From Clostridiales bacterium (lineage in GTDB: Bacteria > Bacillota > Clostridia > Lachnospirales > Lachnospiraceae): a DNA stretch of 12,755 bases. Each line of letters begins with the position of its first letter. Positions within the stretch are counted from its first letter, which is position 1. Made by a program: the position numbers and the translations under genes. The stretch covers positions 1 through 12,755 of the forward strand of contig JAATEU010000308.1 in the NCBI GenBank assembly GCA_015655565.1, given 5' to 3'. Below the pieces are notes generated by a model. That model did no database searches, was not told where the DNA came from, and saw nothing but the letters and a program-made list of their open reading frames with translations. Shown piece after piece: positions 5,048-12,513 of the stretch.

Positions 5048-6238
5048 ATGAAGACAAGAGTAAATACTAAAAATGGTGACAATCTTTCCATATTGGGTTT
5101 TGGCTGTATGCGTTTCCCTACAAAGGGTGGAAGTATTGATGAACCCAGGGCAGCTGCAATGATTCATGAGGCCATTGCAAAAGGTGTGAATTATTTTGAT
5201 ACTGCCTATATTTACCATGGCGGTAAAAGTGAAGCTTTTCTGGGTGGGGCTTTATCAGGCGGATATCGGGAAAAGGTTAAAATAGCTACAAAGCTTCCGC
5301 CGTTTATGGTTAATAAATTAGAGAATGCGAAGAAAATATTTGCAACCCAGCTTTCCAGATTGCAAACGGATTATATTGATTATTATCTTCTTCATATGCT
5401 TACCGACAAGCCTATGTTTGACCGGCTTTTTTCACTTGGTGTTTTGAAATGGCTGGAGGAGTTAAAGGAAGAGGGGATTATTAAGAATCTTGGATTTTCC
5501 TTTCATGGCAGCAAGTCAGACTTTGAACGGATTGTAAAAGCATATCCATGGGATTTCTGCCAGATACAATACAATTATATGGATGAAAATAACCAGGCGA
5601 CGAAATCCGGATTACAGCTTGCAGCGGGCTTAGGAATACCTGTAATAATTATGGAGCCGCTGCGTGGTGGGAAATTAGTCAATAATTTACCGGAGGAAGT
5701 AATAAAAGCCTTTCAGAACTATGATGCTGACCGCTCACCTGCCGAATGGGCACTGCGGTGGGTATGGAATCATCCGGAAGTTAACGTGCTGCTGTCAGGC
5801 ATGAGCAACGAAGAACAGGTAGCGGATAATATCCGTATTGCAGGTTATGCAGAGGCTGATTCCTTGAATAAGGAAGAACTGGATATCTTTGAGAAGGTGA
5901 AACAGGTAATGAGGGAAAAAACGAAAATCCCTTGTACAGCCTGTGGTTATTGTATGCCCTGTCCGGCCGGTGTGGACATACCGGGGTGTTTCTCCTGCTA
6001 TAATGATAAATATCTCCTGAAGGATAAATCCATGCGGTGGAAATATATGCAGACACTGGGTGCTATGTCAGTAAAACCGGCTAATGCCTCCCGGTGTAAA
6101 AGTTGTGGTAAATGCGAAACCCATTGTCCTCAAAAAATAGCAATCCGTTCCCAATTAAAGACTGTCAGCAAAGAAATGGAAGGCGTATTATATAAACCAG
6201 TGGTAGGTATAGTAAGAAAATTAATGAAAATAAAGTAA
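5048..6238 (+). CDS. Aldo/keto reductase with C-terminal ferredoxin-type 4Fe-4S domain
   Basis: The 396-residue cytoplasmic oxidoreductase has an N-terminal TIM-barrel aldo/keto reductase domain (residues ~1-280) with the catalytic tetrad Asp51 and Tyr56 (in YFDTAYIYHGG), Lys82 and His116 (YYLLHML). The C-terminal part carries two iron-sulfur Cys clusters: CTACGYCMPCP (Cys296, 299, 302, 305) and CKSCGKCETHCP (Cys350, 353, 356, 360). This architecture is common in anaerobic Firmicutes; the substrate is not known from sequence. ATG 5048 is chosen over the in-frame TTG 5042 because AGGAG (5034-5038) lies 9 bases from the ATG and only 3 from the TTG. The gene is monocistronic, with its own promoter, and is followed by a strong terminator. 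It is divergent from the FMN lipoprotein; a shared redox role is inference. Confidence 0.93.
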   Translation: MKTRVNTKNGDNLSILGFGCMRFPTKGGSIDEPRAAAMIHEAIAKGVNYFDTAYIYHGGKSEAFLGGALSGGYREKVKIATKLPPFMVNKLENAKKIFATQLSRLQTDYIDYYLLHMLTDKPMFDRLFSLGVLKWLEELKEEGIIKNLGFSFHGSKSDFERIVKAYPWDFCQIQYNYMDENNQATKSGLQLAAGLGIPVIIMEPLRGGKLVNNLPEEVIKAFQNYDADRSPAEWALRWVWNHPEVNVLLSGMSNEEQVADNIRIAGYAEADSLNKEELDIFEKVKQVMREKTKIPCTACGYCMPCPAGVDIPGCFSCYNDKYLLKDKSMRWKYMQTLGAMSVKPANASRCKSCGKCETHCPQKIAIRSQLKTVSKEMEGVLYKPVVGIVRKLMKIK

Positions 6239-6315
6239 TTATGCTTAATCAGAAATAAAAATCGGAATCATTTATATTTTTGTTGATTTACATATAATTA
6301 CGTTAGTAATCTCAG

Positions 6316-6340
6316 GACTGCCTTTTGGCAGTCTTTTTTT
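6316..6340 (+). terminator. Intrinsic terminator of the aldo/keto reductase gene
   Basis: GACTGCC (6316-6322), TTTT loop, GGCAGTC (6327-6333) and a run of seven Ts form a textbook rho-independent terminator 77 bases after the stop codon. Confidence 0.92.
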
Positions 6341-6375
6341 ACTTTATAGGAAATTGCGTCCTATAAAGTAAAAAA
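6335..6375. repeat. Perfect 17-bp palindromic stem
   Basis: TTTTTTACTTTATAGGA (6335-6351) pairs with TCCTATAAAGTAAAAAA (6359-6375) around a 7-base loop. The left arm begins inside the T-tail of the preceding terminator. CGCGCC to GCGCT (about 6376-6405) then leads into hairpin repeat copy B. The whole 6316-6467 block is a chain of hairpins. Confidence 0.8.
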
Positions 6376-6405
6376 CGCGCCGCTGAGGATGCACATGACG
6401 CGCTA

Positions 6406-6467
6406 TAGGAAGTTTGTCACTGAAGTGACAGCACGTCAGCGCCAGAGTCTGGCAAGCCAGACTCTTT
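6406..6467 (+). repeat. Hairpin repeat, copy B, inverted relative to copy A
   Basis: The reverse complement of this 62-bp unit aligns along its whole length with 3943-4003. Stems here are TGTCACT/AGTGACA (6415-6421 with 6424-6430) and AGAGTCTGGC/GCCAGACTCT (6444-6453 with 6456-6465), the latter followed by TTTGTTCT. In both stems the differences from copy A are paired (GAC/GTC versus GGC/GCC; TTACT/AGTAA versus TCACT/AGTGA), so base pairing has been kept. On the plus strand it can serve as a backup terminator behind the aldo/keto reductase gene. Confidence 0.85.
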
Positions 6468-6686
6468 GTTCTGCGGATAAGGTGTTTAAAGCAATATTTG
6501 CAATTCTTCACTGCCCCGAAATCTTACGCCTGTAACATAGACATTTATAATAATTTAGGAGTAAATTGTGAATAATGATATAGTGTTAATAGGATTAAGA
6601 GGTTTTCATGTTCCTTGCAGCTCAAAATACAAGCCGGAAGAATCCCAACCATACATAGACATTTTTATATAAGCTTAGGATGGATT
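6468..6686. other. Gap with a 118-bp spaced direct repeat and a weak small ORF
   Basis: ACATAGACATTT followed by an AT-rich stretch and TTAGGA occurs at about 6535-6561 and again at 6653-6680. Between them a GTG at 6568, with AGGAG six bases upstream (6557-6561), opens a 34-codon frame (MNNDIVLIGLRGFHVPCSSK...) ending TAA at 6670-6672, inside the second repeat. The ribosome site is good but composition and length give little support, so I list it only as a possibility. Nothing else is recognised here. Confidence 0.25.
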
Positions 6687-6715
6687 TCGACACCCGAATC
6701 TTTTTAAAATATAAT
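6687..6715 (+). promoter_or_regulatory. Promoter of the beta-glucoside operon
   Basis: TCGACA (6687-6692), a 17-base spacer and TATAAT (6710-6715) make a near-consensus sigma-A promoter. The transcript would start near 6722 with a leader of about 90 bases before ATG 6813. Confidence 0.65.
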
Positions 6716-6753
6716 ACAACAAGGTTCAAATTCTGCACCCCACCGTTTCAGCC

Positions 6754-6770
6754 ATTTATATATAATAAAT
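6754..6770. promoter_or_regulatory. Candidate operator in the operon leader
   Basis: ATTTAT (6754-6759) and ATAAAT (6765-6770) form a 17-bp palindrome downstream of the predicted start site. It could bind the RpiR-type regulator encoded next, but its pure A/T composition makes chance plausible. A second TATAAT at 6761-6766 overlaps it. Confidence 0.3.
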
Positions 6771-6812
6771 ATAGTGACAGTGTATCTTTATCCGGCCACA
6801 TGAGGTACTATT

Positions 6813-7613
6813 ATGAAAATTAATCGGTTAAGTTTACTAAATGTATTGTTTTCCGTGTTAAATGAGAATGAATCGAATGATTCTAATTATGTGCTGGCAA
6901 ATTATTTTCTGGAGCACTATCACGAATTATCAGAATTAAATATCTATGATGTATCCGAAGCCTGTTTTGTATCACGATCCAGTGTACGCAGATTCTGCCA
7001 GTCCATCGGATATGATAATTTTGTTGATTTAAAAACTGAGTTCCGTGAATATGATGACCAATACTCCTATTATATGCAGCATGCAAACCGTGAAAACTAC
7101 CGTGAGAAACTAACGAACGAAATAAACGCCATGATTGAGGAGCTCGACCAACGTATGAATGCAGGGGAAGTTGAAAAGATTGCAGACATAATTTATAAAA
7201 GCCGTTATGTGGTATTACTGACTTCAGATGCTTCCACTTCAATGATGAAAGAATTCCAGCAGTCAATGATATTTCATGGTAAGATTATCCGGCTGATATC
7301 AAACATGTATACAAATAACGGATTGATCAGTATATTAGATAACCGGGATATCCTTATGACGATTTCAGCCACTGGAACACTTGCATATGCTGCCAGGGAT
7401 TATATTTCAAAATGTGAAGCATATAAGGTTCTGATTACAATCAACCGTGATAAAAGTTTTAAGAAATGGTACGATAAAGTATATCATTTAAGTGCCGTGG
7501 ACCGTACGGCAGAAGGACGGTCAGTATATGGAAAATATGGCATCAGCTATATGTTTGATGTTATCTATAGTGCTTACGTCAGAAAATATGGCAACATTTA
7601 TCCGATTAAATAA
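6813..7613 (+). CDS. RpiR/MurR-family transcriptional regulator
   Basis: The 266-residue protein has an N-terminal RpiR-type helix-turn-helix (residues ~25-80; core NIYDVSEACFVSRSSVRRFC), in which Ser-Arg-Ser-Ser-Val-Arg-Arg is the usual recognition-helix pattern. A C-terminal SIS domain (about 120-240; strands VVLLTSDAS and ILMTISATGT) is the fold that binds phosphosugars in this family. It should control the downstream PTS/glycosidase genes in response to a sugar phosphate; whether it represses or activates cannot be read from the sequence. ATG 6813 has GAGG seven bases upstream. Only 14 bases separate its stop from the GH1 gene, so it is the first gene of the operon. Similar PTS operons often use a BglG-type antiterminator instead; none is seen here. 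Confidence 0.88.
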   Translation: MKINRLSLLNVLFSVLNENESNDSNYVLANYFLEHYHELSELNIYDVSEACFVSRSSVRRFCQSIGYDNFVDLKTEFREYDDQYSYYMQHANRENYREKLTNEINAMIEELDQRMNAGEVEKIADIIYKSRYVVLLTSDASTSMMKEFQQSMIFHGKIIRLISNMYTNNGLISILDNRDILMTISATGTLAYAARDYISKCEAYKVLITINRDKSFKKWYDKVYHLSAVDRTAEGRSVYGKYGISYMFDVIYSAYVRKYGNIYPIK

Positions 7614-7627
7614 AGGAGGCATAGAAT

Positions 7628-9046
7628 ATGTATTACAATTCAAACCCGGTATTCCCATATAATTTTATGTGGGGCGCTTCAAGTTCTGCATGGCAGGTAG
7701 AAGGGGCCACGGCGGAAGATGGGAGAACTCCGGCAATTATTGATTTAAATAGCCGGAAAAAGAAACCATTCACAGATAATTCAATTGCCGCAGATCATTA
7801 TCATCATTATAAAGAGGACGTTGCGCTTATGGTGGAATGCGGTTTTTCTTCTTACCGTTTTTCATTATCCTGGTCAAGGATCATTCCCAATGAGGACCGT
7901 AAAGTAAATCCAAAAGGAATTGAATTCTACAACAACCTGATTAATGAGCTGGTTTCCAATAACATTACCCCAATTGTAACTTTATATCATTATGACATGC
8001 CGGTCTGGGTAGATGAAAAATACGGCGGATGGCAGAACAGGAATATTGTTGAAGAATTCAGCTATTATGCAGGGATATGTTTTAAAGAATTTGGTGACAG
8101 GGTAAAATACTGGCTGTCTATTAATGAGCAGAACATGCAGATCTGCTATGGCAATTGGCTGGGTGTTGACAAGGGATGCGAGGACTGGGAAAAAGATAAA
8201 TGGAAGATTAATCACATTATGAATCTCTGTCATGCAAAAGCAGTTATTGCCTGCCATGAGATGGTAGAAGGCGGAAAAATCGGACCGGTTCCCGGTTATG
8301 TCCCAATTTATCCTGAAAGCTGTAAGCCTGAAGATCAGATTGCAGCTATGAATGCAGAAGAGCTGACTGAAAAAGTATGGAATGATTTGTATGTCCATGG
8401 AGAATATAACGGATTTATAAAGAGGTTCTGGAAAGAATATGACATTGATCCGGATATCCGCCCAGGGGACATGGAACTGATTAAATCCGCAAAAATTGAT
8501 TTTTTTGCACTTAATTGCTACCGCAGTAATGTTGCAAAGGATTGCAGGCCCGATGAAGCATTTGTTGAACTGCAATTGAATAAAAACGGAGTTAAGGGAA
8601 ACTTTGTATATCCAAAATTCCCCGGTATATATCAGCTTACGGTCAATCCCTATGTGGAAACAACGGACTGGGATTGGGAGATTGACCCGATTGCAATGCG
8701 CTACATGCTCCGTTATATGTGGAATCACTATCAATTACCTATGATGATTACGGAAAATGGTTTTGGGGCCCATGAATCGGTTGGTGAAGATGGCGGAGTA
8801 CATGACCAGGCACGTATTGAATTTTTAAGAGAACAGATTTATCAGGTGGGTATGGCGATTAGTGACGGTTGTGAAGTCATTGCATATAATCCCTGGTCGT
8901 TTACGGATTTGTTAAGCACCGGTAACGGCATGGCAAAACGTTATGGGCTGGTATATGTTAATACTACCGATGAGGAAGTTCTAGATTTGAGAAGAATCAG
9001 GAAAGATTCATTCTTCTGGTATTCTAAATTAATTACATCCAACTGA
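7628..9046 (+). CDS. GH1 6-phospho-beta-glucosidase
   Basis: The 472-residue cytoplasmic enzyme hydrolyses beta-glucosides phosphorylated during PTS uptake. GH1 features are the N-terminal FMWGASSSAWQVEGA (residues 13-27), acid/base Glu167 in LSINEQN (Gln replaces the Pro of the common NEP), and nucleophile Glu376 in ITENGFG. The 6-phosphate-binding signature of phospho-glycosidases is present: Ser430, Lys437 and Tyr439, with the S-x6-K-x-Y spacing, in LLSTGNGMAKRYG. This separates it from plain beta-glucosidases. Length is normal and no defect is seen. The AAAGGAGG ribosome site sits before ATG 7628. It lies between its regulator and the PTS transporter, with 24 bases to the latter, as in bgl-type operons. 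The exact sugar (cellobiose, salicin, arbutin or other) cannot be decided. Confidence 0.93.
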   Translation: MYYNSNPVFPYNFMWGASSSAWQVEGATAEDGRTPAIIDLNSRKKKPFTDNSIAADHYHHYKEDVALMVECGFSSYRFSLSWSRIIPNEDRKVNPKGIEFYNNLINELVSNNITPIVTLYHYDMPVWVDEKYGGWQNRNIVEEFSYYAGICFKEFGDRVKYWLSINEQNMQICYGNWLGVDKGCEDWEKDKWKINHIMNLCHAKAVIACHEMVEGGKIGPVPGYVPIYPESCKPEDQIAAMNAEELTEKVWNDLYVHGEYNGFIKRFWKEYDIDPDIRPGDMELIKSAKIDFFALNCYRSNVAKDCRPDEAFVELQLNKNGVKGNFVYPKFPGIYQLTVNPYVETTDWDWEIDPIAMRYMLRYMWNHYQLPMMITENGFGAHESVGEDGGVHDQARIEFLREQIYQVGMAISDGCEVIAYNPWSFTDLLSTGNGMAKRYGLVYVNTTDEEVLDLRRIRKDSFFWYSKLITSN

Positions 9047-9070
9047 CAGGATTGGTAAAGGAGATAACTT

Positions 9071-10898
9071 ATGGATAAGAACAAGGTGTTAGCAGAAAAT
9101 ATTCTGAATGCTTGCGGGGGAGTAAAAAATATTGGAGTGGCAAACCATTGTGCCACCCGCCTGCGCCTGACTTTAAATGACAAGTCTAAGGCCGACCAGG
9201 AAAAAATTAAAAAAATTCCGGGCGTAATGGGACTCGTTACCCGCGGGGATGAATATCAGATTGTCATAGGAGTTGAAGTTGGCAATGTTTATAATCAATT
9301 TGTTAAACTTGGTAATTATGAAAAAGGCGGAAAGGTAAAGGAAGACGGAAAGAAAAATATTTTCGGCAGAATAGTCGATTTTATCAGCGGTACTTTTGTA
9401 CCTGTATTACCGATTCTGGTTGCGGCAGGGTTAGTATCTGCAGTTTTAAATATCTGTGTTACCTTCTTTGGCTTATCGACAGAGACAGGTACGTATACCG
9501 TATTAAATGTAATCAACAGTGCCGGATTTTACTTCCTTCCTATTTTCATCGGATATAGCGCAGCCCGTAAAATCGGCATTAACCCAATGATGGGTGCATA
9601 CCTGGGAGCTATCATGGTGCATAATGCCATTGATGGTGCTGCGGGACTTGACTTCCTGGGAATTCCCATCACCCAGGCCAGCTATCATGGCCGTCATAGA
9701 CAAAGGCACTGACAGGATTATTCCAAAAGAAATTAAATTCTTTGCAAAACCTTTGCTTGTAATACTGATCGTTACACCGGTAACTTTAATCGTTCTGGGC
9801 CCACTGGGCTCCATTCTTGGCAATTATGTGGCTGCTGCATTAATCTTTATTAACACAAAGCTTGGGTGGTTATCCGTCGGCCTTATTGGCGCGTTGACAC
9901 CGGTATTGGTTATGACCGGAATGAACCAGGCATTGTTCCCGGTTGTATTTGCATCCATGGCTGAATATGGATATGATGCCTTTGTTATGACCGGCATGTT
10001 GGCCGCCAATGTAGCAGTAGGAGCAGCGGCTCTTTCCGTATCTGTGAAATCCAAGAACACAGATGTAAAAGCCCTTTCCTTTTCTTCCGGATTAACCGGT
10101 GTGCTGGGAATTACGGAACCCTCTATCTACGGGGTACTGCTCCGTTTTAAAAAACCTTTCTTTGGAGCAGTGATTGGCGGAGGAGTCGGAGGGTTATTTG
10201 CAGGCATCATGCAGGTAAAACAATATGCCGTAGTTTCCCCCGGCATAGCTGCCCTTCCGACTTTCATTCCGACAGACGGGTCCGGTAATATGACAAACTT
10301 TTACCTGGCTGTTGTAACGGTAGCAGTTTCCATTGCGGTATCCTTTGTTGCAACCTGGATGCTTGGATTTGAAGATATAAAAGCCGATAAAGAGCCTGCG
10401 GAAACATTTTTACGAAGTGAAGTAACAAAAGGACAGGCCCAGGCAGGCATCGGGACAATAGCAAGTCCGCTGAAAGGTGAAGTAAAAAAGTTAAGCGATG
10501 CGGAAGATGAAGTATTTTCAAGCGGGGTATTAGGAAGCGGTGTTGCAATTCTGCCGGTGGAAGGGAAATTAGTTGCCCCGGCCGATGGGGAAATAACCGC
10601 ATTCTTACCGGCCGGACATGCAATAGGCATAAAAACGGATTTTGGAGCCGAAATCCTTATCCATGTCGGCATGGATACAGTAAAATTAAATGGAAAATAT
10701 TTTACAAAAAAGGTAAAACAGGGTGATAAAGTAACAAAAGGCCAAGTTCTTCTTGAATTTGATCTAAACGCAATTAAAGCAGCCGGGTATTCGATCCTGA
10801 CACCGGTTATCGTAACTAACAAGGACGATTATTCGGATATAATATTTGATACGGGAATGGATGTAGGTTACAATGAAGCTTTAATTAAAATATTATAA
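9071..10898 (+). pseudogene. BglF-like beta-glucoside PTS EIIBCA, broken in EIIC by a deletion frameshift
   Basis: The gene encodes a fused PTS permease for beta-glucosides in the order IIB-IIC-IIA. IIB has the phospho-Cys27 in NHCATRLRL. IIC shows membrane helices from about residue 105 and the family motif GITEPS (near 10107-10122). IIA has the phospho-His in LIHVGMDTVKL (codon 10662-10664). The first frame reads normally to GIPITQASY and then stops at 9710-9712. The second frame continues from PAIMAVIDKGTDR (about 9678) to 10898. By comparison with the family, roughly 14 residues are missing at the junction. The 1828-bp span plus about 41 bp would restore a normal ~622-residue protein. CCAGCTAT (9678-9685) fits both sides of the break, suggesting deletion between short direct repeats. 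Start ATG 9071 has AAAGGAG. The ORF2 part has an internal ATG (9687) but no ribosome site. Confidence 0.88.
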
Positions 10899-11123
10899 TT
10901 TCTGTCCGGACAAAGAAAGAATTACTGCTGCCGGATAATTAACTGATTTACAGAATATAATGAAAGAAATTAGAATAGGGGAAGGGGACTGGTGCAAAAT
11001 TCTTTAACTGCGTTACATGCATTCTGCCGTAAGTTTAGTAAAGCAAAGATTTTGCATCAGCCCGTATTCACCATAATTTTATGCAGTGCGGCCGTAAAGC
11101 GGTACTGCAAAGTTATCGTGTTT
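10899..11123. other. Intergenic region with two hairpins between convergent genes
   Basis: CTGGTGCAAAAT (10989-11000) pairs with ATTTTGCATCAG (11049-11060): 12 bp with one G-T pair, and inner pairing CTTTA/TAAAG. A second hairpin, GCAGT/ACTGC (11083-11087 with 11104-11108), lies just after the zinc-ribbon gene on the minus strand. Neither has a proper T-run, so terminator function is doubtful. The 72-bp hairpin could be a small repeat element. No gene is seen. Confidence 0.5.
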
Positions 11124-11357
11124 TTACTTCCAGGCCGGTAATTTAGCCATCATGTTTTTGGCTGCATGATTAGCTGCAGTTTTATCCAGTCCCTGTGTGC
11201 GGACAATAAAAGCGGTAAAGGAATCCAGCTTTTCATCATAGGACTGCATTGTTCCGTCGGGGCGTGAACAGTGTACACAGTAATCTTTTTCCGTATCCCC
11301 CATGGCAAAATCGGCAGGTTCCTTCATTGGCATTCCACATGCGATACATATTTTCAT
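11124..11357 (-). CDS. Putative zinc-ribbon protein
   Basis: The 77-residue protein has two Cys pairs, Cys4/Cys7 (CIACGMPM) and Cys27/Cys30 (CVHCSRPDG), spaced as in a four-Cys zinc ribbon. The tail reads DGTMQSYDEKLDSFTAFIV and ends MMAKLPAWK. This matches the small 'putative zinc ribbon' family of Firmicutes as I recall it. It is cytoplasmic; the function of the family is not known to me. AAGGATG provides a ribosome site before ATG 11357. It is the last gene of a minus-strand group led by the TetR regulator, with a decayed carboxymuconolactone-decarboxylase-like gene just upstream, which suggests a shared regulon. Confidence 0.82.
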   Translation of the reverse strand: MKICIACGMPMKEPADFAMGDTEKDYCVHCSRPDGTMQSYDEKLDSFTAFIVRTQGLDKTAANHAAKNMMAKLPAWK

Positions 11358-11396
11358 TTCTTTTCACATCCTTTCTAAATTTAATTAAGTCATAGG

Positions 11397-11521
11397 CTAT
11401 GGATTGCTATGTTTAGCATCTAGCCCATTGTTGTTGCAAAGTGCGTTGATTAAACCGTCAAATGCGGCGGCAGCTTCGGGGAGCTTCCTGTTTAAAAATT
11501 TTCATTGGATTTTCTTTTCAT
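11397..11521 (-). pseudogene. Truncated, frameshifted carboxymuconolactone-decarboxylase-family gene
   Basis: AAAGGAG (on the minus strand, about 10 bases before ATG 11521) marks a real gene start. The first frame gives MKRKSNENF and stops. Removing one base from the T5 run (11498-11494) and one from the C4 run (11481-11478) restores MKRKSNENFKQEAPEAAAAF, continuing DGLINALCNNNGLDAKHSNP to TAG at 11399-11397. This strongly resembles the N-terminus of carboxymuconolactone-decarboxylase/AhpD-like proteins, which typically read 'EAPE.AAAFD.LI.AL...GLD.KTKQLI'. The homology ends after GLDAK and the catalytic Cys region is absent, so the gene is truncated as well as frameshifted. It lies between the TetR gene and the zinc-ribbon gene on the same strand. 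Confidence 0.55.
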
Positions 11522-11545
11522 TGTGATTGTACTCCTTTATTTTTT

Positions 11546-11684
11546 TAATCCGGATGAAGCACCTTTAATCGTTGTACAGAAAGTTCAATTGGGATATAAA
11601 GGGATAAGGCTTTCCCAGTGATAATCTTATATCTTCATCCAGATGATTGGCTGGTCCCGAAAAATTCCGAAAGCTTGGAACCAT
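11546..11684 (-). pseudogene. Small unrecognised coding fragment overlapping the TetR stop codon
   Basis: ATG at 11684 overlaps the TetR stop (TAATG), as in coupled genes. It opens a 39-codon frame, MVPSFRNFSGPANHLDEDIR then LSLGKPYPF, ending at 11565. A neighbouring frame continues more plausibly as YIPIELSVQRLKVLHPD to TAA at 11548-11546. One extra T near 11595-11597 would join both into a ~45-residue product. It has no ribosome site of its own. I do not recognise it; it may be a small frameshifted gene or the end of a deleted larger one. Confidence 0.3.
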
Positions 11685-12289
11685 TATATTTCTATTATAA
11701 ATAATTTATAATAATACTTCAGGAGCTCTTCTCCATAACGCTTAAGGACGGAACCCTCCGGTGCAAATATATCGCTGTTGGACAAATAATAATGTATTAA
11801 TCCTGTCCAGGTATTAAATAAAAGATGAATGGGACAGGGGCGTATGATACCTTCTTTCATCTCACGTTCAGCTGCCTGGCTGATATGGAAGGAGATGCTG
11901 GATTGGATGATTAGAAAGGTATTTCTGGCACTTTCCGGAAGCAGGCGGACTTCAATTACCAGTTTTGAATAAAATTCTTCAAACTCCGTCAGACCCTTAA
12001 GATGAGCTTCCAATATTTCACGCAGGCTGTTATTGCCTGCAGCCAGTTCATGCAGTCTTAGGGAAATCCGTTCTCCAAATTCTTCAATTACTGCATTAAG
12101 CAGGTCCTCCTGGGTAGAAAAATGTACAAATACGGTTCCATGGGATACTCTTGCAGCTTCGGCTATGTCAGAAGATTTGGTAGCAGTAATCCCTTTTTCT
12201 GCAAACTGTTGAAATGCTGTTTCTATAAGATGGCTTCTGGTCGTCTCCTTTTGAAGCTGTCGTTTTGTTTTAGACTGGACTTTATTCAT
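11684..12289 (-). CDS. TetR/AcrR-family transcriptional regulator
   Basis: The 201-residue protein has a standard TetR N-terminus: helix 1 (SHLIETAFQQFAEKG, residues ~19-33), a helix-turn-helix (about 38-58, SSDIAEAARVSHGTVFVHF) and the STQEDLLNAV helix that follows. The C-terminal ~130 residues are an unassigned helical ligand-binding domain. It probably represses its own promoter and the downstream minus-strand genes, and releases DNA when a small molecule binds; the ligand is unknown. ATG 12289 has GGAG eight bases upstream, inside the predicted operator. The stop overlaps the next ATG. Length and sequence look intact. Confidence 0.9.
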   Translation of the reverse strand: MNKVQSKTKRQLQKETTRSHLIETAFQQFAEKGITATKSSDIAEAARVSHGTVFVHFSTQEDLLNAVIEEFGERISLRLHELAAGNNSLREILEAHLKGLTEFEEFYSKLVIEVRLLPESARNTFLIIQSSISFHISQAAEREMKEGIIRPCPIHLLFNTWTGLIHYYLSNSDIFAPEGSVLKRYGEELLKYYYKLFIIEI

Positions 12290-12351
12290 TTTAATGACTC
12301 CAAACTCATTGACTTTATAGTCATTATAAATTCAAACAATAAATCTGTCAA
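12290..12351 (-). promoter_or_regulatory. Consensus promoter and operator of the TetR gene
   Basis: On the minus strand TTGACA (12351-12346), a 17-base spacer and TATAAT (12328-12323) form a perfect sigma-A promoter. Next to the -10 box and covering the expected start site is the palindrome TGACT-TTAT-AGTCA (12310-12323). A second imperfect one, ATGA-N8-TCAT, lies at 12294-12309. A strong promoter with an operator on its start site is the usual layout for an autoregulated TetR repressor. Confidence 0.75.
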
Positions 12352-12371
12352 CTGATATATTAAAAAGTTTA

Positions 12372-12513
12372 TAACTATTCAGCCGTACCGGCTGAAAGTT
12401 ACTTTTGATGCACACCAAACAAATAAAATACACTTGTTTCGGCGGCGCCTGACCCGGCATTTTCATGAAAAGCGTATGAAAATAGCTTGCGGGAGACAGT
12501 GACTGAATAGTTA
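12372..12513. mobile_element. 142-bp MITE-like element with 11-bp terminal inverted repeats
   Basis: TAACTATTCAG (12372-12382) and CTGAATAGTTA (12503-12513) are perfect inverted ends. Inside are the hairpin TTCAGCC/GGCTGAA (12378-12384 with 12390-12396) and TTTTCAT/ATGAAAA (around 12461-12482). There is a GC-richer middle and no coding capacity, since an 83-codon minus frame over it is not credible. The left ~45 bp recur at 4760-4806. Target-site duplication could not be defined. It is either a non-autonomous transposable element or a mobile structured repeat, and sits between the TetR promoter and the ABC gene. Confidence 0.65.

Noticed and set aside
7982..8734. 250-codon minus-strand frame inside the glycosidase gene
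   Set aside because: It is a shadow of the GH1 gene, which has full motif support on the plus strand.
10301..10822. 173-codon minus-strand frame in the PTS gene
   Set aside because: It is antisense to the well-supported EIIC/EIIA region.
9594..10898. EIIC-EIIA half as an independent functional gene
   Set aside because: The part of the frame before 9678 is out of frame with the real protein, and the internal ATG at 9687 lacks a ribosome site.
10989..11060. Long hairpin as terminator of the PTS operon
   Set aside because: No T-run follows the stem on either strand, so I kept it only as an inverted repeat.
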